Below are positions 57,693 through 64,000 of a DNA stretch of 64,000 bases, piece after piece. Origin of the DNA: JACRCT01 sp049841135 (GTDB taxonomy: Bacteria; Myxococcota; Myxococcia; Myxococcales; UBA5297); the NCBI GenBank assembly GCA_049841135.1, contig JASGHK010000001.1:868001-932000 (forward strand), written 5' to 3'. Each line of letters starts with the position of its first letter. Within the stretch, counting starts at the first letter, position 1. The position numbers and the translations under genes were made by a program. Under the pieces are notes generated by a model, which worked only from the letters and a program-made list of their open reading frames with translations, was not told the origin of the DNA and made no database searches.

Positions 57693-59159
57693 GTGCGGAG
57701 TATTCAGGAGGCGCGGGTCGAGGTCCAGCAGGCCGCTGACATCGTGACCCAGTTGGCGGAGGGCCGATCAGAGCGGCTGGCGGACTTCGAGTCGCAGTTG
57801 TGGAGCGCGTTGCTGGCGCTCGGTCGTGCCGCGGTTGGCCTCTACCTGGTGGTCCGCGCCGCTCGGCCGCGCGCTTCGGAATACGAGCACGATGGGCGCC
57901 ACTGGTTGTTGGGGCCCTGCCGAGATTCTGAGCTGGGGACCCGGTTCGGCAAGGTTCGGTTCGAGCGCCCGACGGGGGTCGATGCGTCTAACCGGCGTGC
58001 CGCACGTGACTTGCCGGTCGACCGCGAGTTGGGGCTGTGCGGCGGCTTCAGCCTAGGGACGGTGACGGCGATGACTCGCCTCTGCGCGCAGCTGGCGTTC
58101 GCCAACGCACGCCAGAACTTTCGCGAGACGTACGAGTGGGCTCCCAGCCCCCGAGCGGTCCTTCGAATGGTGGACGCGATCGGATCCGAGGCTCGCAACT
58201 TCCTCGAGCAGGCGCCCGCGCCGGATGGCGAGGGCGAGATCCTCGTCATCCAGGTCGACGCCAAAGGCGCGCCGATGCTCTCGCCCGAGACGTGCCGGCG
58301 ACGGTCGCGGCCCCACGAGCGTGAGGAGGTCTCGGGCCGGACGGCTCGAAGGGCCAGCAAGCGAAGATGGCCCAAGCCGAAGCGGCGCTCGGTGGGCAAG
58401 AAGGCCAAGAACGCAAAGATGGCTGTGCTCGGTGTCATCTACACCTTGCGCCGAACGAAGAACGGCTACGAGGGGCCGATCAACAAGCGAGTGATCGGCA
58501 CCTTCGATAGCCATGAGGCGCTGTTCGCCTGGCTCAGGCACGAGGCCGACAAACGGGGCTATGGCCAGAAGCGGACGCTGTTCTTGGCGGACGGCTCGGA
58601 GCACATCTGGCGCGGCCAGCTCAAGCACCTCGCGCAAGCGGAGGTGTGCATCGACTGGCACCACATCGTCGAGAGACTCTGGGACGTGGGCACCTGCTTC
58701 CACCCCGAGTACAGCGCCGAGTTGGAGGCATGGGTGGCGCGACAGACCACGAGGCTGCGACGCGGGGCGATCGGGGCGATCCTCGGCGAACTCAAGCAGC
58801 GGCTCGAAGGCACGCCCAAGACGGGGCCGGGCAACAAGTTCAAGCGCCGGCGACTGTGCCGAGCGATCGACCACTTCGAGGAACACCGAGACCGAATGCG
58901 CTACGCCGAACTGCGCAAGGACGACCTGGACATAGCCACCGGAGCGGTGGAAGGGGCAGCGCGCAACGTCGTGGGCCTACGCCTCGATGGCCCGGGGATG
59001 CACTGGGGCCGCGAACGGGCAGAGCGGGTGCTGCACCTACGCTGCATCCTGGTCAACGGGATGTGGCAGGACTTCGTGCGCCATCTCGGACAGCTTCCAG
59101 AGATCGCTTTGGCAGCCCAACCAGCGCCCGCCACGCCACATCTGGCAAAAGCCGCATAA
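57693..59159 (+). CDS. ISKra4-family transposase
   Basis: 488 residues. DDE-type catalytic residues can be placed: Asp in VIQVDAKGAP, Asp in FLADGSEHIW, and Glu in TGAVEGAARN. A basic segment (about 215-240) precedes an RNase H-like core. GTG start behind GAGAGG that is part of a hairpin. The gene appears intact. The only transposase in the window. Confidence 0.9.
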   Translation: MRSIQEARVEVQQAADIVTQLAEGRSERLADFESQLWSALLALGRAAVGLYLVVRAARPRASEYEHDGRHWLLGPCRDSELGTRFGKVRFERPTGVDASNRRAARDLPVDRELGLCGGFSLGTVTAMTRLCAQLAFANARQNFRETYEWAPSPRAVLRMVDAIGSEARNFLEQAPAPDGEGEILVIQVDAKGAPMLSPETCRRRSRPHEREEVSGRTARRASKRRWPKPKRRSVGKKAKNAKMAVLGVIYTLRRTKNGYEGPINKRVIGTFDSHEALFAWLRHEADKRGYGQKRTLFLADGSEHIWRGQLKHLAQAEVCIDWHHIVERLWDVGTCFHPEYSAELEAWVARQTTRLRRGAIGAILGELKQRLEGTPKTGPGNKFKRRRLCRAIDHFEEHRDRMRYAELRKDDLDIATGAVEGAARNVVGLRLDGPGMHWGRERAERVLHLRCILVNGMWQDFVRHLGQLPEIALAAQPAPATPHLAKAA

Positions 59160-59220
59160 TCCTAATTTCACTAATGAATCTCAGGATCTACACCCATTTC
59201 CATTTCGCGCGCTTGCAGGC

Positions 59221-59257
59221 CCCTCGGATCGCCGGCACAAGGCCGGCGATCCGGGGG
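59221..59257. repeat. Right end palindrome / terminal repeat
   Basis: A 16-bp stem (59221-59236 with 59242-59257) and loop ACAAG, overlapping the right terminal repeat. It may act as a transcription stop. Confidence 0.55.
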
Positions 59258-59296
59258 TTTGGCTGGCACCGTCACCACCACAGCAACCCCAACCAG

Positions 59297-59866
59297 CTAC
59301 CCCTTGGCCAGACCGCTGCGCTGCTGCTTGAGCCGCAGATACTCGGCGAAGTGGCGCTCGGCCTCCTCGAGCTTGTTCACGATCTCCTCGATGGCGTCGA
59401 GGCTCTCTTCGCTCTCGGCGGGAACGGGGGTCGGGCGCGCCAGCCACTTGCCGGCCGGCCCGGAGGGCCAGGTGCTGTGGCCATCCCGGACCTTGACCTG
59501 CAGCCATGCGTCGGCCTGGGGCTGCGCCGGGGCCTGGCCTCCGCGCTTGGACCATCGGACCCGGCCCAGGAGCGTGCCGCGATAGGCGCGGAACAGGTTC
59601 ACCACCACCATCTCGAAGAACCGGCCGTCAGGATCGCCGGACAGCTCGAGGTCCCGAGCGTGGAACTGATGGTCCTCGTCGAGCTCGAACACGAGCCGGC
59701 CGCCGCCAGACTCGACGATCAGTTCGCCGGCAGTGGCTCGCGCCGTGCCCGCCCCACGCTCTCCGTCGTGCCTGCCGTCGAAGTACGCCACGAGCGCGCT
59801 CGCGTGGTCGCGGGGAATCTCCAGGTCCAGCTCTTCCAGCTCACAATCGACAAGGTATCGGGTCAT
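59297..59866 (-). CDS. Unknown cytoplasmic protein
   Basis: 189 residues. Beta-rich first half (RYLVDCELEELDLEIPRDHASALVAYFDG, GELIVESGGGRLVFEL) and a C-terminal coiled coil (IEEIVNKLEEAERHFAEYLRLKQQR). ATG chosen at 59866 with GAGG just upstream; TTG/GTG alternatives exist. It lies 40 bases from the insertion-sequence right end. Family unknown. Confidence 0.7.
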   Translation of the reverse strand: MTRYLVDCELEELDLEIPRDHASALVAYFDGRHDGERGAGTARATAGELIVESGGGRLVFELDEDHQFHARDLELSGDPDGRFFEMVVVNLFRAYRGTLLGRVRWSKRGGQAPAQPQADAWLQVKVRDGHSTWPSGPAGKWLARPTPVPAESEESLDAIEEIVNKLEEAERHFAEYLRLKQQRSGLAKG

Positions 59867-59992
59867 GGCCTCTTCTAAGCCCCACACCAGAAGACACGCG
59901 GGCTGCCCTGTGGAAGGCGCGAGAGGCCCCGCGCATTCCCCGACGCGGCGTACCGTTTGTCGCGCTCGGGTCTCGCGGGTAGATTGCCGCCC

Positions 59993-60721
59993 ATGCCGTT
60001 GGTCCCGTCACTCGTGATGGCTCTCTTGCTCGGCGGCGCTCCCTCCGCTGGTTCGGCAAGTCCCAGCCCTGCGCAGGCTCCGGACGCCGGGGCGCCGGCT
60101 CGCCAGGTGGTGGACCGGATCGTGGCCATCCTCGACAACCGGCCGCTGCTCCTGTCCGAGTTGGAGTTCGAGGCGCGCGTCGCGCTCATCCAGCAGGGCG
60201 GCACCCGAGCGGCCTCCGCGGCGCTCTCGGACGAAGACCTCGCCTCGGCGCTCGACTGGGCCATCGGCCAGCGCCTTGCCCTGGCGGAGGCCACGCGGCT
60301 CCAGGTGTTCGACGTCGACGCGGCGGAGGTGGCCAAGGCGGTCAAGCAGTTCGAGGTCCAGATCGCCGGACCAAGCAAGGTCGAGGCCTTCCTGGCGGCG
60401 CAGGAGGCGACCCCTGGCCAGCTGGCGGCAGTGCTGCAGCGCGGCCTGCGCGTCTCGCGGTTCCTCGACACCAAGGTCAAGCTCTCGGCCCGCGTGACCG
60501 AAGAGGACATGAGCCGCTTCTACGCGCTCCACGCCAGCGAGTTGGGGGACCAGCCTTACGACCGCGTGCGCGACGGCATCAAGACCCAGCTGATGCGCGA
60601 GCGCTACCGCGTGCTGGCCAAGAAGCTGCTCGACGATCTGCGCGCCAAGGCCGACGTCCGCATCGTCGCCCCCTTCGCCCAGCAGGCGTCCTCCCCTGAC
60701 CCGGGCGCGGCCAGGCCCTAG
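59993..60721 (+). CDS. SurA-like periplasmic chaperone without PPIase domain
   Basis: 242 residues. Signal peptide (LVMALLLGGAPSAGSA). The SurA N-domain pattern is clear: VVDRIVAILDNRPLLLSELEFEARVAL then ALDWAIGQRLALAEA. No parvulin domain follows; the helical C-terminal segment (YDRVRDGIKTQLMRERYRVL) closes the core as in SurA. A weak ribosome site precedes ATG. It probably helps outer-membrane proteins fold. Confidence 0.85.
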   Translation: MPLVPSLVMALLLGGAPSAGSASPSPAQAPDAGAPARQVVDRIVAILDNRPLLLSELEFEARVALIQQGGTRAASAALSDEDLASALDWAIGQRLALAEATRLQVFDVDAAEVAKAVKQFEVQIAGPSKVEAFLAAQEATPGQLAAVLQRGLRVSRFLDTKVKLSARVTEEDMSRFYALHASELGDQPYDRVRDGIKTQLMRERYRVLAKKLLDDLRAKADVRIVAPFAQQASSPDPGAARP

Positions 60722-60748
60722 CGTTACCCCCAAGGAGCCACGAGCCCC

Positions 60749-61249
60749 GTGAGACAGCCCGACACCAGCCCGGCCCGAAGGCCTGCCCGCGAGAGCGCCA
60801 AGGTGTCCTTGCGGCGCATGGTGCCTGCGGACCTCGAGACCGTGATGGTCATCGAGAACGCCGCGTTCAAGCACCCGTGGTCGACCGAGCTGTTCGCCCG
60901 CGAGCTGGAGCACGACTGGTCCACCGTCCTGCTGGCCGAGGAGGCCTCGCCCAAGGGCCCGCGCATCGTCGGCTTCATCATCTTCTGGCTCGTCCATGAC
61001 GAGATCCACGTGCTCAACGTCGCCACCGCCCCGGCCGAGCGCGGCCGCGGCATCGCCCGGGCGCTGCTCGATGAGTGCTTTGCGCGGGGAAAGACCAAGG
61101 GCGCGGTCCTGGCGACGCTCGAGGTCCGCCGCTCCAACGAGGCCGCGCTGCGCCTCTACGATCGCTATGGCTTCCGCCGCGTCGGCATCCGCCCGAACTA
61201 CTACGCGGACGAGGGCGAAGACGCGATCGTGATGCTGATGGAGTTCTGA
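60749..61249 (+). CDS. rimI: RimI-type ribosomal-protein alanine acetyltransferase
   Basis: 166 residues, GNAT fold. Acetyl-CoA loop ERGRGIARALL, then EVRRSNEAALRLYDRYGFRRVGIRPNYY, the RimI signature. GTG start, 27 bases after the SurA-like stop. It acetylates the N-terminal Ala of ribosomal protein S18 in E. coli; wider substrates are possible here. No tsaB/tsaD neighbours. Confidence 0.9.
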   Translation: MRQPDTSPARRPARESAKVSLRRMVPADLETVMVIENAAFKHPWSTELFARELEHDWSTVLLAEEASPKGPRIVGFIIFWLVHDEIHVLNVATAPAERGRGIARALLDECFARGKTKGAVLATLEVRRSNEAALRLYDRYGFRRVGIRPNYYADEGEDAIVMLMEF

Positions 61250-61551
61250 GGCCCGCCACCCCTGCCGCGAGAGGCGCTGCGCAGACCCGCGAGCACTCCG
61301 ACGTGGTGGACCTCACGCAGCTTCTGGCCGTTGCCATCGCGAACTCGGGGATCGCGGACGTCCTCATCTCCGCACGAAGCTACGAGTAGGCAGATCGAAA
61401 CGCGCGGCGAGGGCTCCATGCGTTGGTGGCCCAGCCGCTTGGCAAAGCAAATCCAGTGGTTATCTGTCCTCAGGGCGTTGCCGGGCGAGCGCTTCCCTCC
61501 GAACCCAAGTCTCCATAGACTCGCCCGCCCGCTCGCCTGAGGAGCCGCACC
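61250..61551. other. Intergenic region upstream of dnaJ
   Basis: 302 bases, no convincing gene. TTGGCA-N15-TTATCT at 61440-61466 could be a weak promoter. Confidence 0.3.
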
Positions 61552-62742
61552 GTGGCCGCCGACAAGGACCTTTATGAGTTGCTCGGTGTCTCCCGGACCG
61601 CCAGTCCCGAGGAGATCAAGAAGGCCTACCGGAAGCAGGCCCGCAAGTACCACCCGGACGTGAACCCGGGCGACAAGCAGGCCGAGGAGCGCTTCAAGGA
61701 AGTCACCGCCGCCTTCGAAGTGCTCAGCGACGCCAAGAAGCGCGCCCTCTACGACGAGATGGGCCCCGACGCCGCGCGCATCGGCTTCGACCCGGACAAG
61801 GCCTCCGCCTGGCGCCAGTGGAAGAGCTCCCAGCAGCGCTCGTCCTCGAGAGGCGGCGGAGGAGGAGGCGGCGACTTCGGGGGCTTCGAGTTCGGCGAAG
61901 ACTTCGACCTCTCCGACATCCTGGGATCCATCTTCGGCGGCGGCGCCGGCCGCAAGCGCGGCGCTTCTGCCTCGGCCTCACCCTCAGCACCCGCGGCCAC
62001 CTCGGGCAGCGACCTGCAGCTCGACATCGAGGTCACGCTGCGCGAGGCGGTCAAAGGCGGCGAGCGCACCCTGAGCTTCCTGCGCCCCGGCCGCTGCGAT
62101 CGCTGCGCCGGCACCGGCATGCTCCCCGGCGGCGGCAAGGGCCGCTCCTGCCCCACCTGCGGCGGCTCGGGCCGCACCCGCACCACCCGCGGCCCGGTCA
62201 ACTTCTCCGGCACCTGCCCCACCTGCGGCGGCTCCGGGAAGGTCGCCAACGCCTGCCCCAAGTGCTCGGGCTCGGGCGTCGTCGAGGAGAACGCCCGCGT
62301 CACCGTGCGCATCCCCGCTGGCGTCACCGACGGCTCGAAGATTCGCCTCGCCGGCCAGGGCGGAGCAGGCGAGCACGGCGGACCTCCCGGCGATCTCTAC
62401 CTCGTCCCCAAGGTCGCGCCGCACCCGCACGTCCGCCGCGACGGCAACGACCTCTACATGGACCTGCCGATCACCGTTGGCGAGGCGCTGCACGGCGCCG
62501 AGGTGAAGGTCCCCACCTTCGACGGCACCTTCACGCTCAAGGTCCCCGCCGGCTCGCAGAGCGGCCGCAAGTTGCGCCTGCGCGGTTTGGGCGCCCCGCC
62601 GCTCAAGGGCGGCACCCGCGGCGACCTCTACGCCGAGCTGCAGATCGTCCTGCCCGAACAGACGAGCGACGCGGCCAAGCGCGCGGTGGACGAGCTGGAG
62701 AAGGCCTACCGCAAGGACGTGCGCGGCGAGCTGTCGCTGTAG
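61552..62742 (+). CDS. dnaJ: DnaJ co-chaperone
   Basis: 396 residues. J domain with HPD (KYHPDVNPG), Gly/Phe-rich region with poly-Gly, four zinc repeats (CDRCAGTG, CPTCGGSG twice, CPKCSGSG) and C-terminal substrate-binding domains. Type I DnaJ stimulating DnaK. GTG start. The Gly-rich stretch is unusually long and Ser/Ala-rich. grpE lies 51 kb away. Confidence 0.95.
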   Translation: MAADKDLYELLGVSRTASPEEIKKAYRKQARKYHPDVNPGDKQAEERFKEVTAAFEVLSDAKKRALYDEMGPDAARIGFDPDKASAWRQWKSSQQRSSSRGGGGGGGDFGGFEFGEDFDLSDILGSIFGGGAGRKRGASASASPSAPAATSGSDLQLDIEVTLREAVKGGERTLSFLRPGRCDRCAGTGMLPGGGKGRSCPTCGGSGRTRTTRGPVNFSGTCPTCGGSGKVANACPKCSGSGVVEENARVTVRIPAGVTDGSKIRLAGQGGAGEHGGPPGDLYLVPKVAPHPHVRRDGNDLYMDLPITVGEALHGAEVKVPTFDGTFTLKVPAGSQSGRKLRLRGLGAPPLKGGTRGDLYAELQIVLPEQTSDAAKRAVDELEKAYRKDVRGELSL

Positions 62743-62839
62743 CAGGCGAGCGCTCAAACGCTTCAATCGCGCGCGCGACCCGGCTAGATTGCACCGATTT
62801 CAAGCCGTCCCCTCGTCGTTCCAAGAGCCGAAAGACCCC

Positions 62840-63566
62840 ATGGGATTCCTCGACTTCCTCAGCGGCAGCCCGGAGAAGAAGGTGAAGGGGCTGCAGAAGA
62901 AGGTCACCGAGAAGTACGGCCCGCCCGAGAACCGTCAGAAGGCCATCGACCAGCTCCTGGACGTCGGCACCGCCGACGCGCTTGCCGCGCTGATGATGCG
63001 CTTCACGGTCAACGCCGAGCCGTCCATCACCGACGCCGAGGAGAAGGACTACACCTACAACGCCATCCTCCGGTTCGAGGAGGAGGCGGTGGAGCCGGTC
63101 AAGGGCTTCCTGCGCAAGAGCGACGTCGCCACCAGCTGGGCGCTCAAGATCTTGGCCAAGCTCATCCCCGAGACCGACGTCGTCGCCCTGTGCGTCGAGA
63201 TCCTCGGCAAGCTCGGCCCCGAGTACACGCGCGACCCGGAGAAGAAGACGGTGCTGATCAGCACCCTGGGCGAAGCTCAAGGACGAGCGGATCCCGCCGG
63301 CGCTGCTGCCCTTCCTCGAGGACCCGTCCGACGAGGTTCGCATCGTCGCCGCCACCGCGCTGACCAAGCTCAAGGACGAGCGTGCTCGCGAGCCGCTGCT
63401 CAAGGCCTTCGTCGACTCCTCCGATCGTCCGCGCGTCAAGGCCGTACTCGCCGACTCCCTGGCGCAGACCGGTTTCGGCGTCCAGGGCTTCCGCGAGAAG
63501 GTCGAGGCGGGGCTGCCCGAGGGCTACTACGTCGACAAGGCTGGCGTGGTGAAGAAGCGCGAGTAG
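62840..63566 (+). CDS. HEAT-repeat protein (one frameshift)
   Basis: About 241 residues. Helical repeats such as EDPSDEVRIVAATALTKLKDERAREPLLKAF and ATSWALKILAKLIPE. An extra base at 63272-63278 (GAGCTC read as GAAGCTC) splits it; correction gives TLGELKDERIPPALLPFL. The N-terminus (MGFLDFLSGSPEKKVKGLQKK) is basic. Similar proteins occur across myxobacteria, role unknown. Confidence 0.8.
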
Positions 63567-64000
63567 CCGGCGCTCGAGCCCCGAGCTTGTCGAGGGGCCA
63601 GAACTCAATCCTTCTGCACTGCCGTTTGCCGCCAACTCGGAGACCGAGGAAGCGGCATGCTGCCCGGCCGAGCTCATGTCACAAAGTAGCTGCCTATCTT
63701 CAGCACGCCGCCGCTGGACCACTCACGACGAAGACGGCCGGTAGGACGCAAGGATTGTGGGCTGGCCCCTCGACAGGCTCGGGGTGTCGGGACCCCAAGG
63801 TCGGGCGGGCGAAGTCGGACGCTCCAGACCGAGTTCTGGCCCCTTGTATCTGGTTCCTGCGTTCCGCGGGAGAAGCTCGAACAGTTGCTGGGGCATGCCG
63901 CCGCAGAGGCGAGGCCGCAATCCAAGGGTGAGACCTTCTGGGAGCGTAGCTGGTCGGTTTGGGGAGAGGGGCGGACGGGGGGAGGGGGCGCCTTTTGCCC
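63567..64000. other. Gene-poor end with REP-like repeats
   Basis: 434 bases with no convincing gene. It contains the inverted copies described separately. Confidence 0.5.
63578..63843. repeat. Inverted REP-like pair
   Basis: GCCCCGAGCTTGTCGAGGGG (63578-63597) and its inverted form CCCCTCGACAGGCTCGGGG (63766-63784); a further 13-bp pair GGGGCCAGAACTC / GAGTTCTGGCCCC at 63594 and 63831. Confidence 0.6.

Larger units (their letters stand above)
57421..59257 (+). mobile_element. ISKra4-family insertion sequence
   Basis: A 1.8-kb element: one transposase gene bounded by 23-bp inverted repeats with one mismatch (57421-57443 and 59235-59257). No target duplication could be seen, so the exact borders are provisional. 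The left end has three GGCCTTGTGC units and the right end a 16-bp palindrome. Confidence 0.7.

Overview
The window is very GC-rich and gene-dense. It most likely comes from a member of the Myxococcota: it carries a stand-alone MglA-type GTPase, a Frz-like chemotaxis cluster with a CheA-receiver hybrid, many one- and two-component parts, and a polysaccharide locus whose gene order resembles the myxobacterial exo (spore-coat polysaccharide) genes. No rRNA, tRNA or CRISPR array was found. About 17 genes are split by a single-base indel. Most of these indels fall in GAGCTC, GATC or TCGA contexts, so I treat them as sequence errors and report the joined genes.

Layout. 1-4926 (minus): chemotaxis operon of response regulator, two CheW-like proteins, methyl-accepting protein, CheA-REC and the start of CheB. 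5357-8213: Glu/Leu/Phe/Val dehydrogenase, a PilZ protein and a secreted protein. 8302-15410 (minus): protein quality control, with HtrA, GrpE, an isolated sigma-70 region 1.1-like protein, FtsH, a small OB-like protein and a membrane-tailed subtilase. 15766-18898: HEAT-repeat protein plus degenerate HD-GYP protein. 18895-24580 (minus): acetyltransferase, RluD-type pseudouridine synthase, a MinD-like ATPase with a J-like/repeat/HTH partner, and an HNH nuclease. 24962-30434: TPR lytic transglycosylase, a membrane histidine kinase and two small conserved proteins.

30456-50283 (mostly minus): a 20-kb Wzx-type exopolysaccharide locus. In order of transcription it encodes Wza-like export lipoprotein, beta-barrel protein, Wzc-like co-polymerase, BY-kinase, polyprenyl glycosylphosphotransferase, SatP-like transporter, FemAB-like, DegT-like and FemAB-like enzymes, polysaccharide deacetylase and flippase. 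After an unknown protein, a Mug-type glycosylase and a YbaK-Usp protein come an acetyltransferase, a glycosyltransferase, asparagine synthase-like amidotransferase and a second glycosyltransferase. A good sigma-54 promoter match precedes the wza-like gene.

50608-64000: a mixed region with the MglA-like GTPase, outer-membrane proteins, prfB with an intact programmed frameshift, a ribbon-helix-helix-like protein, one ISKra4-family insertion sequence, a SurA-like protein, RimI, DnaJ and a HEAT-repeat protein. REP-like palindromes lie at the right end.
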